Program-made: the position numbers and the translations under genes
In this document: positions 32,048 through 44,825 of the stretch, piece after piece
How positions within the stretch are numbered: the stretch's first letter is position 1
Layout of the letters: every line of letters begins with the position of its first letter
From: Mantis religiosa
Taxonomy: Eukaryota; Arthropoda; Insecta; Mantodea; Mantidae
Direction of reading: 5' to 3'
Length of the DNA: 64,000 nt
Assembly: GCA_030765055.1 (NCBI GenBank)
Contig: CM060950.1
Span: forward strand, 22,047,903 to 22,111,902
Notes under the pieces: generated by a model
Told to the model about the DNA's origin: nothing
Database searches by the model: none
The model's input: the letters and a program-made list of their open reading frames with translations, nothing else

Positions 32048-33604
32048 AGTTCAGAAAATGATTCAGATTAATATGGGAAGACAGTGTTCCAAAAGGAAAT
32101 GCCGAAATTAAGTGGTATTATCAACTAAATAAGAAACAGAACATTTAAATAAGCGAGATTAGTTATTTTATGTAATAATTCTGGAGGACAAAATAAAAAT
32201 TTGAACATGTTGGCGATATGGAACTAAATATTGCAAATAAGACCATGTTTAAAGTCGAGTATCACCTTTTCATTCTTATTCTTAGAGATAGACGTGCAAA
32301 TATAGAAAAATTGCATATGTGACATACACATATCTGTATCTCTAGTCAAGTGAAATAAAATTATTGGAAAAAGCAGCAAACATTTATGTGGCACAAATAA
32401 TGGTGCAGAAATATCGATGCAAGATCTGGTAAAATATTCAGAAACCTCTGCAAGGTACTTTGAGTTTCAGAAAATTCCCAAATCGCTCCTTTACAACAAG
32501 TAGCGCAGTAAACCGTCTCTCCCTCGATGTGATTAAACATTAATGGAATAGAGCTGGGATGCTGCTCGTAACCTAGGTTCAACTGCTTTCTCAGTTGTGT
32601 GTAGCAATATAAATATGCAAGGCAAACAGTAGCAAGAATTTTTGCCTGTCATTCTCAACGCTTCACCTTAATGAATTTCCATAGCTTATGTATGGATTGA
32701 TCAGAGGTGAACTGACAGAATTAATCAGTTTTAAAACTTCCGATTGAAAAGTAACTGAAAACAAATTGTTGATTTAACAGAATATTTTGACATTCTATTC
32801 TGGATTTCGTCGTTTTTCCAGTGTTAAGAATTAATATATCGCTGAACTCTTAACAACGTAACTCGAAGCTAACAAACCCGTCAAACGTAGATAACTCTCG
32901 CAAAAGCTAAAGGCATGTGAACGCTGGCCAACGCTCAAGAGGGGCGCTGTTTAAATAAAATAACTGAAAATTATAGTTATATGCTATTATTGTATTAGCA
33001 TTATTAATATAGAAATTACAATACTTATTTAAAGCCTTATACCAGTAAGTGATATTCCTTTTATAGTATGAGATAACACCACTATTCTAAATAGAATTTT
33101 TTTTTTCAAGCTTGCTTCTAATCAAAGAATACTTCTGTTAACTCAAAAGAATTGGGTCCTTATAGAATTTTAAAAATGCCTTTATATAAACGCAATCTGA
33201 ATACTAGCGTTCTATGGCTGTAAATTAAAAAATAACAAAACCATGCATTCACTATCTGGTTAACAAGATGATTCCTGTTAGCATTATGAATAAAGAACAA
33301 TATAAAGTGCCCTCTCCAATTATGCAGACAAATCTGGAATGTTCATCAGTTTATCGGGCTAATTTGCCGGTTTCGAATACTGCCTGTTACCCTTGCCTAA
33401 ATGGGTGTGCCTTTTTTTGATACTCTTGAAAGTCGACAAGACTTTCCGCATCCAGAGATTCGAATGTAAATCGTTCCATTTAGTCATGATGATCTTCGCC
33501 GAGATTCTGTCCATGGTATTGTGTGTAAAGTAGCCACATTGCTGCCAACCTATGTATATTTAAAGACTGCCTGCTCCGCGTTTATACAATATGTAGTTTT
33601 CTAA
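32048..33604. other. 1.5 kb with no recognised feature
   Basis: AT-rich, with only short frames such as 32582-32361 minus. No repeat shared with the rest of the window. Confidence 0.35.
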
Positions 33605-33725
33605 AGGTAGTCAGACTGAGAAGTTCAACGCTATAGTCGGGATTTGAACCACAGATCTCCCAATCTCCATCTGATTGCTCCAACCACTGAGGAACCATGA
33701 CATTAAATCTTCCAACTGACTTGCA
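33605..33725 (-). mobile_element. tRNA-core element with inverted-repeat arms, copy 3
   Basis: On the minus strand the core has an A box (TTCCTCAGTGGTTGGAGC) and B box (GTGGTTCAAATCCC). The arm GTCAGACTGAGAAGTTCAAC at 33611 matches the left arm of copy 1. The other end, read as AAGTCAGTTGGAAGATTTAA on the minus strand, is a worn inverted counterpart. A SINE-B inserted just beyond the right arm. Confidence 0.5.
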
Positions 33726-33747
33726 TATTCCCGGTAAACCACTAGCA

Positions 33748-33891
33748 TAAATGTGTAGTGTTTAACGCCCGCTTTTACTACATACGGCACCGCAGGCGGT
33801 GACACTGATGATACATGAGATGAAGATGGAGCACCGGTGGAATGAGAGGGCGGGGGAAACCGGAGGTCCCGGAGAAAACCCGCCCCAACGC
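33748..33891 (-). mobile_element. SINE-B copy 2, 5'-truncated
   Basis: Matches SINE-B from the 3' end up to CCCGCCCCAACG, then stops, so the tRNA head is missing, as expected from incomplete reverse transcription. Perfect 12-bp target duplications AAACCACTAGCA lie at 33736-33747 and 33892-33903. Confidence 0.9.
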
Positions 33892-33903
33892 AAACCACTA
33901 GCA

Positions 33904-34012
33904 GATATCATACTTACCTTAATGGTGACTTACCATGCTGTAACTACTTTTTAAGTCTCTTCATAGCTTCTTTCACAGGGGATTCTTCTATAAACTTAAA
34001 GCCTCCCTCTCC

Positions 34013-34064
<52 letters not shown>

Positions 34065-35100
34065 AATTACTTCAAACATACACATTTAACCATCTTTCAT
34101 TTCTACTCCCATATGAAGAAAATTCGAGCTCTCAGTAACACTGTAAACTCGTCTCTCAACTCTAAATCATGACTAGAAATTGCTATACCAAAAGAGAAAA
34201 AAATTATATATATATATATATATATATTAATACTTATTTTTATCTGCTAAATTTACTGAATTTAAGGCAGGTTGTATTTACTTCAGTTCTTAGAAAGGAG
34301 CTTTTTGAAATACTCTCTTGTGGCATTTGATTTTACAAGCTTCTGTGAAAATAACTTAGATCTAGATTTGCATTTCTCTTTGCTGTTTCTAAAGAGGAGA
34401 TCAGCACCTTTATACAACAGAACTGTAACTTCGTGACTAATTTGTACTCGCAGCTTGGTGCATCAACTTGTATTTTCACTGTGCTTTCTTGTATCACAGT
34501 TCGTAACACGTATTACGTAAGCTGTCAGCTGATAAGATTATTTCAAGATTACCACCATAAGCAAGCAGTAACTAAGATGGAGAAACTACTCTGTGATTGA
34601 CACACGCTCCTCTGAGTCAGCCAGTGGAAGATATGATATCTTTTGGACCAGTAACCTCAAACTCCCAGGTTAGCGATGATTGGTTCAGTCAATGACGAGC
34701 CCTCAGACAGGAGTTTGTGTAAATATCATATCATTTCTTCCTAACTGTAAAACTCGACACCAATAAGCTTAGGCAAGTAGTAAATTAATAAATTTCAGCT
34801 GCACAAATACCAAGTTGTTGGAGGACTTCACACATTTTATATTTATTAAGTTAATTATGCATTATTCGCGTATATTTTTATTATAATGTAGATAGTAACT
34901 CTTACGTGTGAAGGACCAGCTGTTTCAATGTTTACAGGAAGTAAGACGGGGAAGATATAGAAGATAGTGAAGGAGACAGAATAGGAGAAGAGGTGAAAGG
35001 AAGGAATGTTAATGAGACCAAAGAGGAAAAGAGAAGGTATGCCAACTTAAGCACTGTGAGATAACGAAGTTACATTTATAATTAACAAGAGTATTGGACC
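33904..35100. other. No gene seen; CT and TA microsatellites
   Basis: A (CT)n tract at about 34018-34061 and a (TA)n tract at about 34206-34227. No open frame or shared repeat. Confidence 0.4.
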
Positions 35101-35689
35101 GATTCTCAAGAGAATTGCAAATGAATGTGGAAGTGAAGAAAACGTAGTTATAACCAGTTTGAATTGGTAGATTAAAATAACGGGGAGAAATACAAGAAAT
35201 ACAGTGGCTGGGTGAAAGGAGAAGAAATAAAATGGGATAGCTACAGTTTGGAGAAAAATTACGTTAGGTCAAAGAGCAGAAAGAAATCGAAAACAGTACA
35301 AGATGTAACAAGACAAAGCTATTGGGGTAAGAAGATGTTCTGAATGTGGAAAGGAAAAGGGATAAGGAATGATAACGAAAGTGCAGTAATGAAGTAAATA
35401 ATAGAAGCTGTGATCGGGAAGGAAAGTGGAAGAGAAAGCCAATAAGAAAGGATAAATGTAATTTTAAAATCAAAGAGATTAGTGAAGTAAATAAAAAATA
35501 TATAGGAATTAGAGAATGTGTTGGAAATAATATGCCAGTTAATTTACTCTCGGGAAAAAATACATTTTGATAATTAATGAATAATGTATGTAAGATGGCA
35601 AAGAAAGTAATGGATATGTCAGGAATAACAAAGTGAAAAACGGTTGGGTAAACTGCAATTGAAGGACTTTAAGGAATGCAGTGTTAGTG

Positions 35690-36440
35690 AGGCTATTAAT
35701 TTTGGACTTACCAGGAGTATCACCAAATGGGGTTGCACAAATGGAGTTAGGAAGATATGTAAGAAAAGCTAAAATTATGGAAAGAGCATTGAAATACTGG
35801 TTTAGAATAAAATAATTGGAAACTAACAATATTTTGAAGCACTGTTTATAAATGCAGCAAAAATGTATCAAAGAAGATACTTGGTACAAGAGTATACAAG
35901 AAATTCTGAGTGAAATAGGATATGGGGATATGTGCAGGGATGGTAATAGAGTAGAGAAAGGTTTCTGGAAAAGAGTTAAAATGATGATAGAAGATATAGA
36001 AATGCAGAATATAATAGGTAGTTTAGATTCCAAAACCTCACTATGTACTTATAGAGGGATAAAAATGAATTGGGAAAGAGAAAAATATGTGGATGTTGGT
36101 GACAAAATGACAAGAGAAGGCTTTGCATGGGCCAGTACAGTACTGATGAGGTTAAAAGGATTAGGGGAGAGAGAAGAACAAGGCAAGCGTATAATGTGAA
36201 GTACGAAAATAAATAATTTGTCATTTATTGATAGAATATAAGGAAAGAAAGAATTGGAGAGGAAAAACACTAAAAAAGAATTGGACTATGTTACCTAGCG
36301 AAATTTTAGTTAAAAGGTTATTGAGCGTTAAACAAGAGAGAATATATTGGAAATAGAAAAGTACTTAATAAATGGTTAAGAAAAATTAGAAATAAGGATA
36401 ATTAGGATAATGTAGATTAAGGACCAAGAGTGGTAAATAG
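35690..36440 (+). pseudogene. Non-LTR retrotransposon C-terminal fragment
   Basis: A preceding frame reads LPGVSPNGVAQMELGRYVRK and then ALKYWFRI. The open frame 35852-36196 continues TWYKSIQEILSEIGYGD, FWKRVKMMIEDIEMQNIIGS, YRGIKMNWEREKYV and GFAWASTVLMRLKGLG. This order (a P.GTPN.V...ELG motif, then W..R..ERI.DIE.Q) is the domain after the reverse transcriptase in a class of insect non-LTR elements. The zinc-knuckle that usually follows is not clear. The sequence from about 34930 to 35690 is similarly A/G-rich and may be its upstream part. Minus-strand frames here are antisense. Confidence 0.5.
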
Positions 36441-36930
36441 GGTCCTATGGTGTTAAGAGTTTATGGGGCCAAGGAAATTCAGCAGCTCAATAAAGAGTTG
36501 TAATTCGATAGATATGTAGGGGTATATATAAAAAGTTGTATTTATAATGAAGTTTGATAAATTCATATTCATTCATTCATACTGAGACTATAGTGAATTA
36601 CAGAAACGGGGATGGACAAGATTAGTGAAGTGATAAGAAGAGCAGAGAAGGACCGAAAAGAAATAAAAATGACAGATAAAAGAAACAGAAATTAAAAGGG
36701 GAGGGTTAGAGTACACGAAGTTCAGTAAAAAACAGATAGGCAGTAAACAACCATAAATTTAAACTGGAGCAATATAACCACGGGGTTAGGATAAATTTAA
36801 AGTACTCCAACCAGAGGGAAGTGGAGGTATTTGTGAATGTTTATTGAACCAAATGTAGACAGTAACATTCATTCATACAAGAAGTATGTTAATCCCACAT
36901 CCTTTGAAACTTCTGATTAATATAAAGTAA
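36441..36930. other. No feature recognised
   Basis: AT-rich sequence after the LINE fragment, possibly its 3' untranslated part, up to the fourth solo LTR. Confidence 0.3.
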
Positions 36931-36934
36931 ATAT

Positions 36935-37514
36935 TGTGACTTTGTGGATTCGTAAAATTAAAAGTCTAGTTTGCAGAAATTCAAAATTCTCTATTTCCGC
37001 AGAAGTTTGTACAGCCCTTTGCAGCAGGATGACGTAATGTACACCAACAGTCTCTCGTAGCTTCACCACACGTAAACAAACCAAAGAATTCACTTTCAAA
37101 TCACTACACGATTACCAGTTCTCAACTTGAAACTCGGTACAGTTCAAATGTCCACAGATGCAATAAACAGCTCACTAGCGACTCCATTCATTCATTCATT
37201 CATTCATTCATTCATTCATTCACTCACTCACTCACTCACTCACTCACTCACTAGCAGCCCAGCTGCACTACTGACTGGCAAGAGCTCCCCCAGCCGCTGT
37301 TTCTCGAAAGTTGCCGAAGCAACACGATCTCTCGTGATGTAGCGAGAACACCATGGAACTGTCTCTGTCTCTACCTCTGTTGCTCTCTTTCTCAGCAAGT
37401 GCCAAGTGCTCATCAATCCGCGGGCGTGGCTTGGACGCTACCTGTCTCTTTCACTCCCCGCTTCTATCTCTCTCGGCGCTTATCTAAGCAGCAGCAAAAC
37501 AACGCCTCGCGACA
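36935..37514 (-). mobile_element. Solo LTR, copy 4, expanded by a microsatellite
   Basis: 580 bp, TGTGAC...GCGACA, flanked by ATAT (36931-36934, 37515-37518). It is longer than the other copies (443-462 bp), mainly through a (CATT)n/(CACT)n tract at 37184-37252 and a diverged stretch before it. Confidence 0.85.
37184..37252 (+). repeat. (CATT)n then (CACT)n microsatellite inside solo LTR 4
   Basis: About nine CATT units are followed by about eight CACT units, one clean switch of a single base. The Ser/His-rich open frame across it is not a gene. Confidence 0.95.
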
Positions 37515-37518
37515 ATAT

Positions 37519-39027
37519 GAACATGCATAGAGAAACCTCTACAGTTTAATGTTGTGTGCTGTCTGTCGTTCGCCCTTCTGTGTCATACGATACTGATGAG
37601 CAGTCAGTACGGCAATAAACACGTCTTCACGACTGCAGTAGCTTGAGAGTGATAAAGGGCAAACAGTGGATTGTAATCGCAAATCGTCCGGGTTTTCCAC
37701 TGCATCACCTATATATTGGTCCACGACCACCCGTAAACACACACGCCATTTTTTTCATTGACTAATACGTCCCCGTTCTGAGCGTATTGGGAAAAACGTC
37801 AACTGCATTTTTCTCTCAGTATTTACCATATTATAGCAACACTGTTCAACATCAAGTAAACACATTAATGTTACAGGCTAGGTAACTTCGAATATGCTAT
37901 TCGCGTTCATCTATATTTATATAGATGATATATATAATTATATATAATTTATATTATAATATTTATATAATATTTATAATTATATAATATAATTATATAT
38001 AATTTGCAGATTTAACCAATACTTTCAGAGAAAAGTGGTGCCATGGTTTAGGCATTCTCTCAGCATCGAAAACACTTCTCTGCTTTTGCTCACGTAGGAC
38101 TGTTTGTTAACAATAAAGTGTACTTAAAGTGACAGAAATATCCCATTTCCTTTATGCCCATGGCTATATGCTACTTAAAGGACACACAAAGCCATTTCAT
38201 ATATATTTCACTGATTGCGTTTCTACTTTGAAATCGTAATGGTGCTACATGAACACGACCAATACACGTTCTATGTCCTCGACGCAAACAGGCCGGCATT
38301 TCCAGTTCACTGCAAAATTTACACTACAAAATACGACAGTCGATATAAGTTGAGTGGTTTCCTGCTTGCCAAACCGCGAATATAGGAGCAAGTTGACAAA
38401 AGGATATGCACGATGCACATACTGAAGAGGAAATTCTAGCCTTTATTTCCAATTAATTAAAATAAAAACCTTTGTCATGCAAGCACATATGTAAAATTGG
38501 ACAGTATTGTCAATACAATTGTGGTAATGAAAACCCTTCTGTGTTGGTGCACTCTATCAAACCCGGTTCACTCCATGACCACACACGAGGACAAGGCAAA
38601 TAACTGCATGAAGTGATTCATATTTGAACGCTTCTCAAGGCAGACAAGGTTGGACCATTATTTTCAAAGAAGGCTTTAGATAAATGGATCCTGTTATTGT
38701 GCATTTCATCACCATGTTTCTGTGATAATAGCCAATCTATTCGCGATCAACTAAAGCAACTGTGCTGAGCGAAGCATACATAAGATAATATTTTAACATG
38801 TGATAATCGGGTCAGAGAAGAGGGTGCGTGGGCACAAAGGTTTACTGCGACACCGTTGACTTGGGGGACCACTGGTGGGGCTCCAATTCCAGCAATCTAA
38901 TCTACAGAATACAAACAGTAACAACTCATATTAAAGTGCAACAGTCCCCTAAATTATCCACTACCGACTGTTTCGTAAGGTTCAGTTATTGCATATAGTT
39001 TACCCAAGTGTTTCATAGATGGGTAAG
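37519..39027. other. No gene seen; AT palindromic stretch
   Basis: 37911-38004 consists almost only of A and T with repeated TATATAATTATATA-type palindromes. The rest has no recognised feature. Confidence 0.4.
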
Positions 39028-39250
39028 TGCCCGCCTCGGCGCGTAGATGGTAGTGTGTCTGCCTCATGAGGTCCCCGAGTTCGAATCTCGGTCAGGTTGA
39101 GCTACCTGAATATGGCTTTTTCTGGACTTTCTTTTATACTGAAAAAGAATGTCTAGTAACTAAGCTATATGTGCTCTGGACGCATTTGAGCATCATTTCA
39201 TCCATTTCTTTCATGGTCCGATATGACAAAGTTTGGAGGATGGATATTTT
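39028..39250 (+). mobile_element. SINE-A copy 5
   Basis: The head has a small deletion after the A box (GCCTCATGAGGTCCCC), the B box GAGTTCGAATCTCGG is intact, and the body is diverged but collinear through GAGCATCATTTCATCC and GGTCCGATATGAC. Confidence 0.85.
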
Positions 39251-39347
39251 TTCTTTATGAAAAATTAAATAGGCTTATTTTCCTTTTCTGGACAAATACC
39301 TTTTAATAACTGCACTAACAGGAAGCCTGTTTACTGTACGGGATTTG

Positions 39348-39691
39348 GGGCGCCGGGGTAGCGCGGTGGTTTCGTTCGCGGCTCCCGTTCTAAGGGTCCC
39401 GAGTTCGATTTCCGGCTCTGGGGTTGGCGATTTTAAGTCGGCCCTATCCACGCCTTCACCTCTGTCTAGCACACGTGAAGTATCCCCTATGCCCAACGTG
39501 GTTCGGAGTCCACGGTAAAAACTGTAGGTCCTCTCACCTCCCGCCATCTTCACTATCACCCTATCATCGGAGGTAATGGACACCGCCCTCTGGGTGCCTC
39601 CACCTGAGAAATGGGTCCGGTCATCACTTGGTGGGGTGAGGTTACCCCGAAGGCCAAGGTTTGCCATGTGGGGAGTGTTAGTAACTAACTA
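39348..39691 (+). mobile_element. SINE-C, complete with perfect target duplication
   Basis: Head GGCGCCGGGGTAGCGCGGTGG (A box) with B box GAGTTCGATTTCCGG about 55 nt on; a GC-rich body of about 270 bp; and a (TAAC)n-like 3' tail, not poly-A. The 15-bp perfect duplication ACTGTACGGGATTTG (39333-39347, 39692-39706) shows recent insertion. The minus frame 39667-39275 is antisense to it. Confidence 0.9.
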
Positions 39692-39706
39692 ACTGTACGG
39701 GATTTG

Positions 39707-42372
39707 TGCCGCTGTTTTGCCTTACAAATGAAGGTCTAGGTTCCGATCCCTTCTATAGGATATACTCCCAATTAGACAATAGCGATACTACAATGGAATC
39801 CCCATGACTGATACACAAATACTGCCTTTCTAAATGAAAAATATGATATAGGTACTTCGTTTTCAAAAATTCTTAACTTCCAATAACTTGTAATAGATTA
39901 TCAGTTTTTTGTGGGTTTCTTAGCAATTTTCCTCCAACGTAAGTCGTATAGGACGCTGAATGAAATATTATTAAATATTGCTGAAATGATCCAGGGTCCA
40001 TAGAGCTGTGAAAAAATTTGTTAATGTGGATATACCGGTACTACGTACAAAGTAATAAAATTACACATGGCAGTTCTTTCATTAACGTTCCAAACAACTA
40101 CTCTGCGTTTCAGAAACTACTTCCAGTGGAGCAACACTGCACTGAACATCTTTCCTAGTTTAGCAGGAAAAGAGTGCCTCCAGAGTGCAGCGTAAGCTGA
40201 TGTGCATTGCTGAAGATCTGCTTAGGAGATTACGAGATGTGGAAAGTGATGGTGAAGACAAACCGAAAAGATCAGTACATCACTTCCACCATAAGGAATG
40301 AATGATCGCTTTATTGCTGTCGTGTCGGCGTGAGGCCGACAGTCCGGTTTGTTGACGGTTAGCTACATTTGGACTTAGCCCCAAGGGATTATGACTATTA
40401 TATTATTATATTATATAATAACTATTATATTATTGTTCTAATTATATATAAAATCTTAATTCAGTTATTACTACTGGCGTTTATAGTTACCACAATAGCT
40501 GTTAAGTGTATTCTGAACTGCTTCCAACTAATACCGATGTTTCCTTGACATTTTAAGCTATTAACTATCGAGGAACACTCCACTCACGGGTTGAATGGTT
40601 TAACTGGCTGAGTATATAAAATTAAATTTGGTGCAACTCAAATTACTGATTCGATAATTGCTATTTTGAGCGATAGGTACCTTCCTGTGCTTGGCGCGTG
40701 GAATAAATGCAGCAAATAGAAGTCCGCCACGGAAGAAGGCTTTCTGATGAGTGATCGAAGGCACTCAATGCAACCTTCCCAAGCTGGAAAACAATCCGAG
40801 TTCTTTTGGGTCAAATATTTTCGTTCCAAGTAGAGCCCTCATTACCTTGTAATGTAAACAAAATAGCAATTTCAAATAAGTATACATTTCCAACAGTTGT
40901 ACACGATATGTCTAAGTACTCCATCTGATACCTGTTGTGGAGTGCATAATGCAATTAAAAAAATCAATTCGACATACCCAAGCGAGTCTCGTCAATTATG
41001 TTGATTTTAAACCTCTGTTACAAGGTTCCTCGCGTCAAAATAAACAAATGGAATGATTCAGGTGTTTGAAAACAAAAATGAAGCTATCAAGGTAAACTTA
41101 AACCCAATTCGCGTGTTGGAAATTGGCCAAAAGTGATTCAAAGCATTTTTAAGTCCCATCATACGATCAGGTGAAATCTGCTTTCGAAGAACAACAGCCT
41201 TGGTAAAACCGGCAAGAGATCTTCAGAGTGCGTCCTGGACAACTGTGTGGTGAAAAAACTCGTTTTCCTCCAGAGTTTTGGAATGCGGAACATACTTGAA
41301 ACCACATCCAATAATAGTCCAGAGACATCCCATTGTTGTCGTAGTAAGGAACGTAAAGAACTTATCGAATCATAATACAATAAATATAGTAAACATTCTG
41401 AGACTGGAGGGTCAACAAACTAATTGTCCCTTCTGAATAACCGCATTAGGCGATAAGAAATTAGGCTTTTGCCAAACAATTAAATACACAATTCTGTGTA
41501 TTTCCCACACGTTAGACATTGCAAAATTATTTGAACTGTAGTTTATGAACTTTACTCTCGCCTACCACTAGAATGCTACCGGAAAGGAATTCTTAACTAC
41601 TCGAGGCATACATACCGACCTTTAGAGCACTCAGATATATTCTGATTTATCTGAACAGTTCATTCTACCTCGGCTGCATCCTTCAGAGGCTACAGTAAAG
41701 TTCGTTGTCATTCCACTTCCATCCAGTAGGAATATTTCTAACTTTAGCCAATCAGAGACATAATGATGATAATTGGATTTAAGGGCGCTCAGTTACAGGG
41801 TCATCAGCACCCTTAAAATACCAATGGGGTGACTAATTAAAAGACAAAAAGGCTACCGCACTAAAACACAGCCAATTAAATAAAATCAAGGATAAAAAAC
41901 GTACGAAGGTGTGGCAAAGACTAAAACAGAAGTTAAAACCATAAAAGATTTAAAAAAGGTTTAAAATACCAAAAGTCCTTCAGCCTAAATTCTAAAATTT
42001 ACATCCAAAACGAACGCCCACTGCAGTGCCGTCATCCCCGAGTTCAGAGACATATCAACAATGCAGTAAATCACATGGTAGGAGCGTATTTTACGTACTG
42101 CTGTAAACACTACATTTGCGGTATAAGTCTATATTGCAGTAGTGCTTCCTCCTATTTGGAATAAACAGAGTGCAGCCACAACTGAATGCTTTCCAACTAA
42201 AATATTGTAATGATACTCTTGTTTTGCTAATTAATCAATATATATATATATATATATATAATTATGTACAGAAAAGAATGAATAAATTATAAAGCCATTT
42301 TGGCTTGTAGACGCTTGTTTCATAAAGAGCTCTTAATAGGCTTTATATATAAGGGGAGATTAATGCAACACC
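39707..42372. other. 2.6 kb with no supported gene
   Basis: AT-rich DNA with TA-rich patches at 40396-40450 and a (TA)n tract at 42237-42260. 41770-42010 has a repeat-like opening (GGGCGCTCAGTTACAGGGTC) but no second copy here. Short frames only. Confidence 0.35.
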
Positions 42373-42590
42373 CTCGACGTTAAGACATATCGGGCGACGA
42401 ATGAAATGGGCGAAATAATGCTGAAATGAGCCCACGGTCTACAGAGCTTACAGTTACTCGACATTAGTCTTTCAGGATAAGGGAAACCCCTGAAAAGAGA
42501 ACCTTATCCAGATAACTCACCCTGATCGATATTCGAACTCGGGACCTCCTTTACGTTAGCAGACGCTACCATCTACGGTAGAGAGGAGCA
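42373..42590 (-). mobile_element. SINE-A copy 6
   Basis: Minus-strand copy: B box antisense ATTCGAACTCGGGACC at about 42531, body landmarks in reverse (CATATCGGGCGACGAATGAA, AATAATGCTGAAATGAGCCC). The 5' tip of the head at about 42580 is diverged. Confidence 0.85.
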
Positions 42591-43911
42591 ACTTATGCAC
42601 CTTCTTTTGAAAGCGCCTTGTTTCACAAGAAAATTGGCGATTTATTTCTTATGTGGAGTACTATTTGCTAGTGTTGTAAGTGCCACTTACGTAAAAAGCG
42701 TGTTGCTTCTATGGAGTACCTCATTTTGGCACGTTCCTAGTGGTAGTTGTTTACTTTTATTGCAATTTCAAATAAATATGAGATAGGTCGTTATTTTACG
42801 CTCTCCAGTATACATATCGTAGTTAAATAAACATTTTTTATGATTTATAACATTACAACAAACATTAGAATATTTGCTTTCACAAACTTGAGAGTTGGTT
42901 ATCTTTTTTAAGCTATTGCGACTTAGGACATGGATAAAAGATCCTGATAAATGATTTGCATGTCTAATGAACACTTCTAAGGCGGTATTTTGTCATGATG
43001 CAACATGCAAAATTTTCCTACGCTTTTGCAATCCTGACCTAAATCTAGTATCTGTGACAGACTGGCTATCTACAGGGATTCGCAGTCCCAGAAAATGTAC
43101 AAAACTACACGTGTAATGGGCTATGTTTATTGCTTTCCCTCCATTTGTTGGTTTTAACCTATAACTTCCAATTAAAGTTTAACTATCAATTACTGTTGTT
43201 TCTAGAGTGCCAGTCCAAACAAATAATTATGTTAATATTGGCTGAAGACAAACGGAAGCCTACGTGTGTAGCTACAAATGGACCACACAACATATTAAAT
43301 GAACACGATCGTGTCTACAGAATGTTTATCTGGAAGCTATATACCGTACACAAATATATTTTTGTTTCCCATTTAAATGTATGTCGACTAGAGACACTGG
43401 ATGACAAGGAGAAAATTTCCCATGAGGAGCAAGCACCTCAGTCAAGACACAGCGATTTCTCCAAAGGCGTTCTTCGATTTGTTTGACAAATGAATACAAG
43501 CAATTTTAACGCTCGCTTGTCTAGCGTGATCAGTGCGGTCTCACATTTATCTCTCCAAAGAGGAACTAAGAACAACTGACTGTCAACAAGGAATCTCTTC
43601 TGCCTGGCAGAAGTTCGCTATAGTGCCACTAGCATCCCTTACTAGACGCTTTTCGAACATTGAGAAGAAATAGCTGAATCCAAAAGTGTGTATAATGTCC
43701 TTATGCCGCTTCTATTCTGACGTAAGGACAGTGAAAATGTGACTTCTCTCTCCTTTTCTTTTAAATTTATTATTAATCGATCAGCAAGTGTGCTTTACAG
43801 AGGTTTGTTATAGAGAAACATAACAGAACACACAAAAATTGAGGTAGCCGTGATATCTAACACAAACGCAGTACTTTAAGTCTGATAGTTATCACGTTTG
43901 TGTTGTCTGTG
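42591..43911. other. No feature recognised
   Basis: The plus frames 42595-42786 (hydrophobic) and 43130-43486 (118 codons) have no recognised family. A short inverted repeat (ACAAACG...CGTTTGTGTT) lies at about 43862-43902, just 3' of the jockey-like fragment. Confidence 0.3.
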
Positions 43912-44825
43912 TTAAGAGAGGTCACTCAGGAGGAGATCTTGTGGCAGTCTGCGCTTGAGGCGAGTTGGTTGGCGAGTGTGAGCGCCGAGATTGTAGGCAA
44001 CCGCTCGATGGACCTCCTGGAGATGGTAAAAGAAGGTTCGTGCCAGCCGTCGGATGTATTGCTGAACGCGTAGAAGACCAAACTCGTGATGAAGTTTTTG
44101 GATTTTGACGAAACATGGAGCATTTGTAGCTGTACGGAGCACCCTGTTTTGTAGTACCTGCAGTCTGCGGAGATTAGTCTTGCTGGTGCCACCCCATACT
44201 GGAGCTGCATAGACAAAAATAGGACGGACTAGAGATGTGTACAGAAGAAATGAGGCTTCATAACCAAGTGAGGTGCGTCTGTTGAGTAAGGGGTACAGTT
44301 TTGATAGCCGGGCAAACGCAAGCGTAACAGACCGACAGATGTGGGTGTTCCAAGTAAGTCCAGTGTCCAGTAGCACCAACATATTTCACTGGCACACTGG
44401 TAGGTAACCATGATGCCTGTTTCCCGATCAGCTGTAGCGAAAGAGGATCCCTATAAGGACGTAAAGAGAGGATCTTAACCTCTGTGTTGTTAGTGTTGAG
44501 GGAAATGCGCCAGTTAGAGAACCAGTGAGCTAGTCGATCCAGGGCAGTTTGCAGTTCGTGAATGACATGACGGATATCGGAGTGAGAATGAAAGAGAGCA
44601 GTATCATCATTATATAAAGTCATGGAAATTGGAGCAATAGCAGGAAGATCATAAGTATATATTAAAGAGTGGTGCAAGTACTGAACCTTGAGGGACACCT
44701 GCTAAGGTGGGCCGTCGGGTCGAGGTGAAACCAGCAATGCGCACCACAAAAGTTCTATTAGTGAAAAAAGTTGCAATGATTTGTATAAGATAATAAGGGA
44801 GATCAATGCGATGTTACTTCTCGAT
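43912..44825 (-). pseudogene. Jockey-like non-LTR retrotransposon, 3' end of the reverse transcriptase
   Basis: Minus strand: a frame at about 44820-44700 gives IDLPYYLIQIIATFFTNRTF and AGVPQGSVLAPL (the PQGS block). A frame shift leads to 44698-44258 with DLPAIAPISMTLYNDDTALF, where YNDD stands for the catalytic FADD; the Phe and Ala are both replaced. ALDRLAHWFSNWRISLN and KTEVKIL-like blocks follow. A second shift leads to 44382-43912 with LDTGLTWNTHI, LYTSLVRPIFVYAAPVWG and RVLRTATNAPCF, the usual C-terminal region. The 5' part is absent. Confidence 0.8.

Noticed and set aside
35539..36033. 164-codon minus-strand hydrophobic open frame
   Set aside because: Antisense to the plus-strand LINE fragment, whose protein blocks are recognisable; A/G-rich coding strands give hydrophobic antisense frames.
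39275..39667. 130-codon minus-strand open frame
   Set aside because: Antisense of the GC-rich SINE-C body.
42595..42786. Hydrophobic 63-codon frame resembling a signal peptide/membrane protein
   Set aside because: Starts at a SINE-A edge, with no homology or exon context.
43130..43486. 118-codon plus open frame
   Set aside because: No recognisable family, AT-rich composition typical of chance frames in this window.
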